From Amycolatopsis sp. NBC_01488 (GTDB lineage: Bacteria > Actinomycetota > Actinomycetes > Mycobacteriales > Pseudonocardiaceae), in assembly GCF_036227105.1 (NCBI RefSeq), contig NZ_CP109434.1, positions 5,303,001 through 5,367,000 on the forward strand: a DNA stretch of 64,000 bases, written 5' to 3'. Below, piece by piece: positions 8,674 to 16,860 of the stretch (the stretch's first letter is position 1; every line of letters starts with the position of its first letter). The position numbers and the translations under genes are program-made. The notes under the pieces were generated by a model. The model did not search any database. It worked only from the letters and a program-made list of their open reading frames with translations, and had not been told where the DNA came from.

Positions 8674-8715
8674 GCCGTCCAGGGTAGCCAGCGCCCCGCC
8701 CGGTAGCCTGACCCG

Positions 8716-9426
8716 GTGACCACGTTCCGTCTCGCGTACGTCCCGGGCGCGACGCCCGCCAAGTGGGTGCGGACGTGGGGCGAGCGGCAGCCGGCCGTGC
8801 CGCTGGAGCTGGTCCCGGTCGCCGCGGCGGACGCGACGGACCTGGTCCGCTCGCGCGGCGCGGACGCGGCGCTGCTGCGCTCCCCGATCGACCGCGACGG
8901 CCTCCACGCGATCCCGCTCTACACCGAGACGTCGGTGGTCGTCGTCCCGAAGGACCACCTGATCGCGGCGGCGGACGAAGTGTCCACAGCGGACTTCGCG
9001 GACGACGTCGTGCTGCGGCCGCTGGACGACACGCTCGAGTGGCCGTCGCCGCCGGGCCGTGCGGCACTCGAGCGCCCGGAGACGACGGCGGAGGCGATCG
9101 AGCTGGCGGCCGCGGGGGTGGGCGTGCTGGTGGTCCCGCAGTCCCTGGCCCGCCTGCACCACCGCCGCGACCTGACCTACCGGACGGTCACCGACGCCCC
9201 GCAGTCGAGCGTGGCGCTGTCCTGGCTCGAGGACGAGACGACGGACCTGATGGAGACGTTCATCGGGATCGTGCGCGGCCGCACGGTCAACAGCACGCGC
9301 GGACGGCAGGCCCCCGTCGAGAAGAAGCGCCCGGAACGCAAGCCGCCGGCGGCCGCGAAGAAGCCCGCGCCCCGGCGCACCGGCGGCGGTGCCCCGAAGC
9401 GCGGGAAGCCGCGCCGGAAGTCCTGA
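8716..9426 (+). CDS. LysR-type substrate-binding domain protein without HTH
   Basis: A 236-residue protein. Residues 1-180 match the periplasmic-binding-like effector domain of LysR regulators (FRLAYVPGATPAKW, YTETSVVVVPKDH, AAAGVGVLVVPQSLAR), but there is no N-terminal winged helix and no room for one. The last 45 residues form a Lys/Arg/Pro-rich tail (KKRPERKPPAAAKK) that may contact nucleic acid. It lies head to head with the DUF5997 gene, which suggests a split regulator or a ligand-sensing accessory. GTG 8716 is the start. A solute-binding role in transport is unlikely because no signal peptide is present. Confidence 0.75.
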   Translation: MTTFRLAYVPGATPAKWVRTWGERQPAVPLELVPVAAADATDLVRSRGADAALLRSPIDRDGLHAIPLYTETSVVVVPKDHLIAAADEVSTADFADDVVLRPLDDTLEWPSPPGRAALERPETTAEAIELAAAGVGVLVVPQSLARLHHRRDLTYRTVTDAPQSSVALSWLEDETTDLMETFIGIVRGRTVNSTRGRQAPVEKKRPERKPPAAAKKPAPRRTGGGAPKRGKPRRKS

Positions 9427-9432
9427 GGCCCG

Positions 9433-9714
9433 TCAGTTCGTCGAATAGACGCAGTTGCCGTCCGCCCGGTCCGGCAGGTCGGGGTCGTCGAACCACAGGC
9501 CGTTCTCGCCGAGGTAGCGGAACTGGATCACCGTGCCCGCCGCCACGTCCACCGACGCCGACCGGCGGCCGTTGGAGCGCGTGGTGAGGCGGTGGCGGCC
9601 CGGCGTCCAGTCGTTGAACGACCCCACCACGCTCACCCGTCCGGGTGGGGCGCCGGCCGGGAGGCTGAACGTCACTCGCTGGGTGCCGGCCCGGCTCTTG
9701 CTGGTCTTGATCAC
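9433..9714 (-). CDS. Isoamylase early-set (CBM48-like) domain protein
   Basis: A 93-residue stand-alone glycogen-binding-like beta-sandwich, with VSVVGSFNDWTPGRHRL, an IQFRYLGENG strand and a terminal DGNCVYSTN. This fold normally precedes glycogen-branching or debranching catalytic domains. Free-standing copies are common in actinobacteria and of uncertain function. The GTG at 9714 is chosen because GAAAGG lies 9 nt upstream; longer frames to the left add a non-conserved, Arg-rich stretch. It is convergent with, and 6 bp from, the LysR effector gene. Confidence 0.75.
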   Translation of the reverse strand: MIKTSKSRAGTQRVTFSLPAGAPPGRVSVVGSFNDWTPGRHRLTTRSNGRRSASVDVAAGTVIQFRYLGENGLWFDDPDLPDRADGNCVYSTN

Positions 9715-9919
9715 GCGTGACGGCCTTTCGGAGAGGGGGAAAGTGGGGCGTGCTCGGCACTGAGCGCCGACATGATGACACACCGGTGACCGATCGGTCA
9801 CCCGCAGTGCCCGAAGGAATTACCCAGCCGCTCAACGGTTCGCCACCGACCGGGTGGTCCTGCCGCGAACCATGATCATCTTGCTGCCGGACGTGCGTTC
9901 AGGTGCGAAACTGGCAGCC

Positions 9920-10435
9920 GTGACCGTCGCCGCCGATCGTCAAGTCAAGGACCCGTGTGCCTGGCTCAGCGCCGTCACCCTCGATCTCGCCGGCGTTCAT
10001 CCCGCCGACACGCGAGGGGTGCTCATGACGGTGTGGGACGGGCTGGTCGCCGCTCGGCTGGCCGGGCTGCACGCCGCCGAGGCGTCGCCCCGCTGGCGGG
10101 CCCGGCAGCGCCACGCCGAAGCGGTCGAGTTCGACCTCGCCGTCCAGCTGGCCCGCACCTGCACCGCCGGTACCGGCCTGGCCATCCCGGCCGGGCTGCC
10201 CGGAGCCGCGGTCGCTTGGCCCCTCGAGCGGGCCGACGCCGCCGTCGCCGCGATCATCTCCTTCTGCGCCACCGCCGAAACCATGCTCCGCCGGGCCGGC
10301 GAACTGACCCCGGTGTGGGAGGACAGCCTGCTCGGGCCGGTCGCGCTGACCCGCTACCTCGCCGACTCCTGGGCCGGCCGCCACACCGGCTGCCCGCTGC
10401 GCCTCCCGGCGCCCCCGCCGTCGTGGTGGCGCTGA
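9920..10435 (+). CDS. Hypothetical protein
   Basis: A 171-residue, mostly alpha-helical protein that I do not recognise. Long Ala/Arg/Leu helices (WRARQRHAEAVEFDLAVQLART and neighbours) and no membrane segment or signal peptide are visible. GTG 9920 is the likely start; ATG 9872 would add 16 residues. The following small gene begins 63 bp later in the same direction and may be co-transcribed. Function unknown. Confidence 0.6.
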   Translation: MTVAADRQVKDPCAWLSAVTLDLAGVHPADTRGVLMTVWDGLVAARLAGLHAAEASPRWRARQRHAEAVEFDLAVQLARTCTAGTGLAIPAGLPGAAVAWPLERADAAVAAIISFCATAETMLRRAGELTPVWEDSLLGPVALTRYLADSWAGRHTGCPLRLPAPPPSWWR

Positions 10436-10498
10436 CGGCCGTCCGTCAGGAAAAGGCTGGGCCGGCCGAACCCGGCACCGCGTGAAAGGAGGCCGGGG

Positions 10499-10789
10499 GT
10501 GGCCGGATCAGCTGTCCCGCCCGTGAGACTCCCGCACGCGACCCGCGCGGCCGTGCGGGCGGTGCTGCTGGCCGAACTGGTGTCCGCGGAGATCCGCACC
10601 CGCGCGGCGGGGTGCTCGCCGGAAGCGCTGTTCGACGTCCTGAGCGTTCGGCTGCGCACGGTAGCCGAGGACGGCGAGCCGGCCGGTGATGCCGGTCTGC
10701 TCGCCCGGCCGCGCTCAGCGGCCGAGGACGGCCAGGACCGTCGTCACGATGCGGTCGACCCTGGCTTCGTCGGCGAGGGCCGTGGCTAG
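10499..10789 (+). CDS. Small hypothetical protein
   Basis: A 96-residue frame whose GTG start is preceded by a near-perfect ribosome site (AAAGGAGG, 10485-10492, spacing 6), the main reason to believe it. The first 55 residues form plausible helices (ATRAAVRAVLLAELVSAEI). The last 25 codons overlap the 3' end of the convergent gene on the other strand and look like low-quality tail sequence. A recent extension of the reading frame is possible. No family recognised. Confidence 0.5.
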   Translation: MAGSAVPPVRLPHATRAAVRAVLLAELVSAEIRTRAAGCSPEALFDVLSVRLRTVAEDGEPAGDAGLLARPRSAAEDGQDRRHDAVDPGFVGEGRG

Positions 10790-11719
10790 CCAGTCGTCGC
10801 GGGTGGATCCGTGGTGCGGCAAGCGGTCGAGCGCGCTTCCGCCTCCCCCGAACACGTGCCGGACGACCGTCGTGACCGCCGTCGCGGGGTCCTCGCCGCG
10901 GTCCAGCCTCGTCTCGATCGCGCGCAGTGCCTGCTCGGCCAGGCCCGCGAGCCGGGTGTCGTCGGCCTCGTGCGGGGCGACCAGCTGCAGCGGGACGGGC
11001 TCGGCCGCGCCGTCCGCCGGCATCGGCGCGACCGGCGCCCGCTTGTGCCCGAGCGGGCCTTCGACGTGCTGGGCGTGCCACTTCGGCCGGCCGCGCATGG
11101 CGGCCAGGACCGTCCGCACCTCGCGGTCGAGCGTGTCGCGCCCGGCCGGCGGTGCCCCGGTGAGCTCGGCGCGGCGCGCGGCCCAGCCGTCCAGCGGCCA
11201 CAGCTCGGCGCCCGCGGTCGCCGGCACCCCGGCCCAGACGAGGATCTGGACGGCCAGGTCGCACAGCCACGGGTCGCGGCCGAGGGCCTCGCCCAGCCAG
11301 GCGGGCAGGCGAGGCCGTTGCAGGGCCCCGATTTCGCCGCGCCGCCGCCGGTGCGCGTCGACCGTCGCCGGGCTCAGCCGGGTCGCCAGCCAGCCGTCGA
11401 AGTTGTCGATCGGGTCCGTCGCGCGCCGCAGCGCGTGCTCCACGACCGCTTCGACGTCGTCGTGGAAGCGGTCGAGGCAGTCGGGGCGCAGCCATTCGAG
11501 CCCGCGGACGCAGTCCGGGTGCCGGCGCTGCTGCTCCAGCGGCTTGGTGATCCGCGCGAAGACCAGCGGCCAGGCGACGGTGTAGACCGCGCCGCGCAGG
11601 CGGGCGAGATCGCCGGGCGGGGCGGCCGAAGCGGAGCCCGCGAGCCGGCCGTCGCGGGCCAGCCGGCGGACGCCGTCGACGTCCGCCGGCCCGATGGGCG
11701 CGTGCGTGGTGTCGAGCAA
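10715..11719 (-). CDS. Conserved hypothetical protein
   Basis: About 334 residues, helical and rich in Trp and Arg, without membrane segments. Segments such as AVYTVAWPLVFARITKPLEQ and DGWLATRLSPATVDAHRRRRGE recall proteins of unknown function in other actinomycetes. The latter faintly resembles sigma-region helices, but I cannot assign it. TTG 11719 with GGGGAGG 5 nt upstream is the preferred start; ATG 11851 would add 44 residues of unlikely composition. It is divergent from the 11900 gene, and the two may act together. Confidence 0.6.
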   Translation of the reverse strand: MLDTTHAPIGPADVDGVRRLARDGRLAGSASAAPPGDLARLRGAVYTVAWPLVFARITKPLEQQRRHPDCVRGLEWLRPDCLDRFHDDVEAVVEHALRRATDPIDNFDGWLATRLSPATVDAHRRRRGEIGALQRPRLPAWLGEALGRDPWLCDLAVQILVWAGVPATAGAELWPLDGWAARRAELTGAPPAGRDTLDREVRTVLAAMRGRPKWHAQHVEGPLGHKRAPVAPMPADGAAEPVPLQLVAPHEADDTRLAGLAEQALRAIETRLDRGEDPATAVTTVVRHVFGGGGSALDRLPHHGSTRDDWLATALADEARVDRIVTTVLAVLGR

Positions 11720-11899
11720 CCCGTCCTCCCCGATGTCGTCGACCGGGAAATGATCGGTCAGCCGGGGAATGGGAAAAGGCCGCCCACGGGCCGAATCGCG
11801 GCGGGACTGGCCACGGACTGGCCACCTCCGGGAATCACCTGATCGGCGCATCCGCTGCCGCCGATCGCGCGGAAGTCCGCGTGCCACAATCGAAATCCC

Positions 11900-12886
11900 A
11901 TGGCACACGAGGACGGGTTGCTCCGCGAGCTCACCACTTTGCGCCGCGGCTGGGGATTGGAAGCCGAACGGCTGCGCGACCGGCTGGGGCCGATCGTCGC
12001 GGCGTGGTGCGAAATCCACCGGACGGCGAACGACCGCGAGGCGCGCCGGGCGCTGCGCGAAGCGATTTCCGCCGCGATCGCGGAGTTCCCGGCCGACGAC
12101 CGGCTCGCGGTCAACGTCGCGCTGGGCATCGCCCCCGGCTCGCAGCACGCGCTGCTGTCCGATCGGGTCGGGGTCCTCGCGGACCGGCTGCGCGTCTCCG
12201 AGCGCACGGCGCGACGCCGGATCGACCGGTCGTTCGCCCGGCTGGCCGCCGAGATCGAGGCCGCCGCACGGCCCGGCGAGGGCGTGCCCGACCCGGACCA
12301 GGGCTGGTTCGTCAAGCGGCTCAAGGCCCTCGTGCGGCTCGACACCCCCGAGCCGGAGCTGATCGAGGAACGGCTGATCGTGGCCACCCGGGACGGGCTG
12401 AGCCGGATCGCCGCCCAGTTCACCGTGCCCCGCGTCGAGGACGGCGGCGACGGCGAGCGGCAGGTGGCCGCCGATGCCCAGCACGGTGTCCGGATCACCG
12501 ACGCGAAACGGGTGGGACAGCGGCACTTCCGCTGGCTGCTCGACCTCCCGCGGCCGTTGGCCCGTGGCGACACCCACACCTACGCGCTGGTCATCCGGAT
12601 CCGGGACGGCCTGCCGATCCGGCCGTCGTACACGTTCGTGCCGCTGGTGGCGTGCGAGTCGTTCACCGTGCGGGTCCGCTTCGATCCGCGGCGGCTGCCG
12701 TCGCGGGTGTGGCGGCTGGACCGGGTGCCGCCGTCGGTGCTCGCCGACCCGCCCCAGCCGGGCGAGCCCTTGGCGCTCGACGGCGCGTGCGAGGTGGCGC
12801 AGGAGTTCGCCGCCCCGCAGCTCGGCTACGCCTACGGGCTGCGGTGGGTCGATCTTCCTCGACTCGAATGGTCCTCGTCGAGCTGA
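11900..12886 (+). CDS. Conserved hypothetical protein with HTH-like segment
   Basis: 328 residues. The N-terminal half is helical with a helix-turn-helix-like stretch (DRLRVSERTARRRIDRSFARL, about residues 94-114). The C-terminal half is a beta-rich domain (YALVIRIRDG, YTFVPLVACESFTVRVRF) with many Trp, Pro and Tyr residues, perhaps a ligand- or protein-binding module. It looks like an actinobacterial regulator of unknown pathway. The gene is head to head with the conserved hypothetical on the other strand and carries no obvious ribosome site. Confidence 0.62.
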   Translation: MAHEDGLLRELTTLRRGWGLEAERLRDRLGPIVAAWCEIHRTANDREARRALREAISAAIAEFPADDRLAVNVALGIAPGSQHALLSDRVGVLADRLRVSERTARRRIDRSFARLAAEIEAAARPGEGVPDPDQGWFVKRLKALVRLDTPEPELIEERLIVATRDGLSRIAAQFTVPRVEDGGDGERQVAADAQHGVRITDAKRVGQRHFRWLLDLPRPLARGDTHTYALVIRIRDGLPIRPSYTFVPLVACESFTVRVRFDPRRLPSRVWRLDRVPPSVLADPPQPGEPLALDGACEVAQEFAAPQLGYAYGLRWVDLPRLEWSSSS

Positions 12887-13008
12887 CCGGTCCGCGGCAG
12901 CAAGCACTTGCAGACCCTCGCCCGCGCCGGCGGCGGACCCGCTCGACCGCCTGCACCTGATGGCCTGCCCCGGATCACGCTCGCGGGCGTTGATTCCTTC
13001 GCGCGGCG

Positions 13009-13038
13009 AAAGGGCCCTCCGGCGCCGGAGGGCCCTTT
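13009..13038. terminator. Bidirectional hairpin terminator
   Basis: A perfect 30-nt palindrome with AAAGGGCCCTCCGG at its left edge and CCGGAGGGCCCTTT at its right. It sits between two convergent genes (plus gene ending 12886, minus gene ending 13050). A-run and T-run ends suit termination in both directions. Confidence 0.8.
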
Positions 13039-13049
13039 CCCGGCAAGGA

Positions 13050-13331
13050 TCAGTTGGGCACGCAGCTCGACCAGTTCGCGGAGTCGTTGATGTTGTTCGG
13101 GTTGGGCAGGCGGCCGTACACGTAAAGGAGGTAGAAGTTCAGGTTCGCCCGGCCGTCGTAGTGGTTGAAGACCGCCTGCACGGAGCCGTCGCCGTTGTAG
13201 TACGTCCCCTGGTGGCAGGACGGGAACGGGAAGTAGGCGGCCGATGCCGGCGCGGCGAACGCCACCGTCGCCGCGGCTCCGGCGGCGAGCACTCCGGCGG
13301 CCGTGGCCGCGCGGGTGAAGAAACTGGTCAC
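13050..13331 (-). CDS. Small secreted protein
   Basis: 93 residues with a clear Sec signal peptide: a charged start, an Ala-rich hydrophobic core from TAAGVLAAGAAATVAFA, and a cleavage site at ASA-AYF. The mature part is about 60 residues, rich in Asn, Tyr and Phe. Two Cys residues (SCHQGTYY and the terminal SSCVPN) could form one disulfide. No family is recognised. It is probably exported and folded outside the cell. The gene is followed by a strong terminator and stands alone. Confidence 0.75.
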   Translation of the reverse strand: MTSFFTRAATAAGVLAAGAAATVAFAAPASAAYFPFPSCHQGTYYNGDGSVQAVFNHYDGRANLNFYLLYVYGRLPNPNNINDSANWSSCVPN

Positions 13332-13519
13332 GAGAATCCCCTTGTCATCCGATGAACGGTTTCGGTGAGCGGGAGACGCCGTTTTGTTTTCCCCACTCGG
13401 CGCTCCCGTGTTCCAGCAAACCAGCGTCGCGGGGAGTGTCGCGAGCTATTCGATCCTGCTTGAAAAAGGCAGGCGGGCTGGCCTTCCGCCGGAGCGGAAT
13501 GCGGCGGTGGCCGTTCGGG

Positions 13520-13593
13520 TGGGGCGGGCGGGGCTCGAACCCGCGGCCAAGGGATTATGAGTCCCCTGCTCTAACCAACTGAGCTACCGCCCC
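13520..13593 (-). tRNA. tRNA with anticodon CAT, probably tRNA-Ile2
   Basis: A complete 74-nt cloverleaf on the minus strand: acceptor GGGGCGG/CCGCCCC, D-arm with AGTTGGTTAGA, anticodon loop CTCATAA (anticodon CAT) on a GGGGA/TCCCT stem, T-loop TTCGAGC, and discriminator A. The anticodon-stem and variable-loop context (TCCCTTGG) resembles the lysidine-modified isoleucine tRNA that reads AUA more than elongator tRNA-Met. Automatic tools may label it tRNA-Met. CCA is not encoded. Confidence 0.9.
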
Positions 13594-13780
13594 CTGGCCT
13601 CGGCGCGCAGGCGGCTCGAGGATTTGCATTCGCACAGAAGACTCAGTTCGCTTCAAGTTATCACAGCGGCCATCCGGGCAGATCCGGTAGGCCGAACAGG
13701 TTGAAGTGGCCACCGGCCGGCGCACGCTCGTCTAGGTTGCAAGGGCGTCGCCGCTGCACGGAACGGCGGGAGGGTGAGCG

Positions 13781-14056
13781 ATGGTCACGGCACCGCGAGC
13801 CGCCCTCCACGGTCCGTATGCGCTTCGGCTGGCGCTGCTGGACGCACTCACCGCCGGGGCGGGCCTGGGCTACCTGGCGCACCAGTACCGGGAGGCGCTC
13901 GTGGCGAACCTCGCGGCCATCGGCCTGTCCCTGCTGTTCGCGTTCGCACTGGGCTACGTGCTCCGCACGGCGACCCGCGTCCTGCGGCGAGCGAACCGGC
14001 GCATGGACGCGATTTTCGGCGAAGAACTGCGAAAGCCGTCGCCGCGGCCCCGGTGA
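13781..14056 (+). CDS. Small hypothetical membrane protein
   Basis: 91 residues with one clear hydrophobic segment (LAAIGLSLLFAFALGYVL, about residues 43-60) and a weaker one around 18-32, followed by an Arg-rich tail (RRANRRMDAIFGEELRK) expected in the cytoplasm. A GGGAGG lies 7 nt before the ATG. No family recognised. It stands alone between the tRNA and the convergent transporter gene. The 160 bp after it hold nothing I can identify. Confidence 0.6.
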   Translation: MVTAPRAALHGPYALRLALLDALTAGAGLGYLAHQYREALVANLAAIGLSLLFAFALGYVLRTATRVLRRANRRMDAIFGEELRKPSPRPR

Positions 14057-14216
14057 GAAAGCGATTCCACTCAGGTACCGCCGCCGGGCCTGCCGCGCGC
14101 CGCTGTTACGCCCTCCACAGTGGACGGTGAGTCTCGTCGCCCGGTACCGCAAGCTCCGCTCGGCCCGCAGCTCCAGCAGGGCTGGTCGAACAGCCGGACG
14201 CCGTCGCCCTCATCGA

Positions 14217-15191
14217 TCAGGCCGGGACGAGCGCCCCGACGTCGGCAGCGGCGTACCGGCGGGCCAGCGTCGCGCAGACGATCAGCTGGATCTGGTGGAA
14301 CAGCATCAGCGGCAGCACGAGCAGCCCGACCTGCGCGTGCCCGAACAGCACCGTCGCCATCGGCAGGCCGCTGGCCAGGCTCTTCTTCGACCCGCAGAAC
14401 ACGATCGTGACCCGGTCGGCGCGGGCGAAGCCCAGCAGGCGGGCGCCCCGGCCGGTCGCGCCCAGCACCGCCGCCAGGAGCACGCAGCAGACGCCGGCCA
14501 GCACCAGGAGGTGGACCACGTCGAGCCGGTGCCAGATGCCTTCGGTCATGCCCGCGCTGAACGCCGTGTAGACGACCAGCAGGATCGAGCCGCGGTCGAA
14601 CAGCTTGAGGGGCGCGGAATTCCGGGTGATCCAGGCGCCGATCCAGCGCCGCGCGAGCTGGCCCGCGACGAACGGCGCGAGCAGCTGCAGCACGATCCCG
14701 AGCACGGCCGAACCGTCGACGCCGGCGCCGTTGCCCGACAGCAGCAACGCCACCAGCAGCGGCGTCAGCACGATCCCGGCCAGGTTGGACAGCGACGCGC
14801 TGCAGATCGCCGCCGCGACGTTGCCGCGGGCGATCGAGGTGAACGCGATCGACGACTGCACGGTCGAGGGCAGCACGGCCAGGAACAGCACCCCGGCCGC
14901 GAGCTGGGCCGGCAGCACCGACGACGGCAGCAGGAACAGCGCCAGGCCGAGCAGCGGGAACAGGACGAACGTCGCGGCCAGCACCACCGCGTGCAGCCGC
15001 CAGTGCCGCAGCCCGTCGAGGGCCTCCTGCGCGGACAGCCGGGCGCCGTACAGGAAGAACAGCAGCCCGACGGCGATGGTGGTGGCGGTGCTGAAGCCGT
15101 CCGCCACGACGCCCGAAGCGGGCAGGAGCGTGGCGACGCCGACAGTGGCGAGGATGGCGACGACGAACGGGTCGAGGCGGAACCGGGACAT
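14217..15191 (-). CDS. Bile acid:sodium symporter family transporter
   Basis: A 324-residue, highly hydrophobic protein with about ten membrane segments, matching the SBF/BASS-like family (SLC10/PF13593 group). Recognisable parts are FFLYGARLS, AVLPSTVQSSIAFTSIARGN and the late FCGSKKSLASGLPMA. Members import bile acids, organic anions or keto acids with sodium, so the substrate here is open. The start is the ATG complementary to 15189-15191. A LysR regulator is divergent 96 bp away and probably controls it. Confidence 0.85.
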   Translation of the reverse strand: MSRFRLDPFVVAILATVGVATLLPASGVVADGFSTATTIAVGLLFFLYGARLSAQEALDGLRHWRLHAVVLAATFVLFPLLGLALFLLPSSVLPAQLAAGVLFLAVLPSTVQSSIAFTSIARGNVAAAICSASLSNLAGIVLTPLLVALLLSGNGAGVDGSAVLGIVLQLLAPFVAGQLARRWIGAWITRNSAPLKLFDRGSILLVVYTAFSAGMTEGIWHRLDVVHLLVLAGVCCVLLAAVLGATGRGARLLGFARADRVTIVFCGSKKSLASGLPMATVLFGHAQVGLLVLPLMLFHQIQLIVCATLARRYAAADVGALVPA

Positions 15192-15261
15192 GGATCTCCT
15201 TCCACAGCCATTCTCGGCGACGCCGTGCTCATTGTGAACCCCGATGACCGGACTGACTGTC

Positions 15262-15276
15262 ATCGCGGATCGCGAT
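15262..15276. promoter_or_regulatory. Candidate LysR binding site
   Basis: ATCGCG-GAT-CGCGAT is a perfect 6-bp inverted repeat with a 3-bp spacer in the 96-bp gap between the divergent transporter and lysR genes, 11 bp before the lysR start. Its size and place suit the recognition site of a LysR autoregulator. Confidence 0.5.
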
Positions 15277-15287
15277 AAAGTGACCGG

Positions 15288-16121
15288 GTGCTCGACCCGC
15301 GCCTGTGCCGTTCGTTCCTCGCCGTCGCCGAGACGCGCAGCTTCACCGCGGCCGCGCGCCGGCTGGGGGTCGGCCAGCCGACGGTCAGCCAGCACGTCCG
15401 CCGCCTCGAACGCGACTCGGGCGGGCTGCTCTTCGCGCGCGACACCCACACCGTCGAGCTCACCGCGCGCGGGCAGGCCATGCTGGGATTCGCGCAGACC
15501 GTCGTCGACACCGAAGAGCGCGCCGAGCGGCACTTCCGGGGTGCCGAGCTGCGCGGCCGCGTGCGCTTCGGCGTCTCGGAGGACTTCGCGCTCGGCGAGC
15601 TGCCGGAGATCCTGCACCGGCTGCGCCGCAGCCACCCCCTGGTGGACGTCGAGCTGACCGTCGAGCTGTCGGACGTCCTCGCGCAGCGGCTGCGCGCCGG
15701 CCAGCTGGACCTCGTGCTGGGCAAGCGCCGCCCGGGCGCCCACCACGGGCGGCTGCTGTGGCGCGAGCCCCTGGTCTGGATCGGCTCGACGGCGACGGTG
15801 CTGGAGCCCGGCCAGCCGGTGCCGCTGGTGCAGTACCCGATGCCGTCGATCACGCGGCAGCTCGCCGTGGAGTGCCTCGAACGCGCCGGGCTGGAGTGGC
15901 GGGCGGCGTGCCAGACGTCGAGCCTCACCGGCCTGCGCGCCGCGGCGGCGGCCGGGCTCGGCGTCACCCTGCACGCGCGCAGCCTGGTGCCCGCCGACCT
16001 CGTCGAGCTGGCCGGCCTGCCCGAGCCCGGTGACATCGAGTTCATGCTGCTGGCCCGCGAGTCGGCGGAAGGTCCGGCCGCGGCCCTCGAACAGTTCGTT
16101 TTGGACCGGGTGCGGCGCTAG
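15288..16121 (+). CDS. LysR-family transcriptional regulator
   Basis: 277 residues: an N-terminal winged helix (SFTAAARRLGVGQPTVSQHVRRLE, about 18-41) and a periplasmic-binding-like effector domain starting near residue 90 (RGRVRFGVSEDFALGELPE). It starts at GTG 15288, divergent from the SBF transporter, the classic arrangement of a LysR protein with its target gene. Its TAG overlaps the stop of the convergent sigma-factor gene by two bases. Confidence 0.88.
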   Translation: MLDPRLCRSFLAVAETRSFTAAARRLGVGQPTVSQHVRRLERDSGGLLFARDTHTVELTARGQAMLGFAQTVVDTEERAERHFRGAELRGRVRFGVSEDFALGELPEILHRLRRSHPLVDVELTVELSDVLAQRLRAGQLDLVLGKRRPGAHHGRLLWREPLVWIGSTATVLEPGQPVPLVQYPMPSITRQLAVECLERAGLEWRAACQTSSLTGLRAAAAAGLGVTLHARSLVPADLVELAGLPEPGDIEFMLLARESAEGPAAALEQFVLDRVRR

Positions 16122-16855
16122 TCCTCTTCCCCCGTCAGCAATCTTCGGAGCCGCGCCAGCGCGCGGTGCTGGGCGACGCGGACGGCGCCGGGCGTCGAGC
16201 CCACCGCCGCGGCCGTTTCCTCCGCCGACAGCCCGACGACCACCCGCAGCACGACGATCTCCCGCTGCTTCGCCGGCAGCACGTCCAGCAGCCGCGCGAG
16301 CCGTTCGTTCAGCTCGAACCGCAGGGCGTGCTGCTCCGGACCGTCCGCTTCGGACACGCCGTCGGGAATCTCGGGCACCGGGTCGGAGCGGTTGCGGGCC
16401 GCGGCGCGGTGCGCGTCGGCGACCTTGTGCTGGGCGATGCCGTAGACGAACGCGAGGAACGGGCGGCCCTGGTCGCGGTAGGACGGCAGCGCGGTCAGCA
16501 CGGCCACGCACACTTCCTGGGCGACGTCGTCGGCCGAGGCGAACGACCGTTCGTGCCGGCCGACGCGGGCGCGGCAGTAGCGCACCACCAGCGGCCGGAT
16601 GGTGGCCAGCAGGCGGGCGGTCGCGGCGGCGTCGCCGGCGATCGCGTCGGCGACCGGCTCGTCGTGGCGCCGCCAGTGCGAGGGGAAGGCCTCGGGCGGC
16701 TGCGTCGCGGCTATCTCGCGGACGAGGGCGCGGCTGCGCACCCGGAGCAGGGTGCCCTCTACGTCGAGGCCGACGCGCAGCGAGTCGTGCAGCGCGGCGT
16801 TGGACTCCCGCAGCAGCTCGGTGATCGCGGGGTCCCCGTACTCGGTTGCCGGCAT
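16118..16855 (-). CDS. ECF sigma factor of the SigD/ShbA type
   Basis: 245 residues. Region 2 is ATIRPLVVRYCRARVGRHERSF and the following DDVAQEVCVAVLTALPSYRDQG; region 4 is LPAKQREIVVLRVVVGLSAEETA with VGSTPGAVRVAQHRAL. These segments match SigD of Mycobacterium and ShbA of Streptomyces closely. An N-terminal extension of about 75 residues precedes region 2, longer than usual, so a paralogue of the housekeeping ShbA is possible. The gene follows another sigma-like gene with 5 bp between them. Confidence 0.82.
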   Translation of the reverse strand: MPATEYGDPAITELLRESNAALHDSLRVGLDVEGTLLRVRSRALVREIAATQPPEAFPSHWRRHDEPVADAIAGDAAATARLLATIRPLVVRYCRARVGRHERSFASADDVAQEVCVAVLTALPSYRDQGRPFLAFVYGIAQHKVADAHRAAARNRSDPVPEIPDGVSEADGPEQHALRFELNERLARLLDVLPAKQREIVVLRVVVGLSAEETAAAVGSTPGAVRVAQHRALARLRRLLTGEED

Positions 16856-16860
16856 GGTGC

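Noticed and set aside
13520..13593. Elongator tRNA-Met
   Set aside because: The anticodon is CAT, but the stem and variable-loop context (GGGGA/TCCCTTGG) fits tRNA-Ile2 better. This stays a preference, not a proof.
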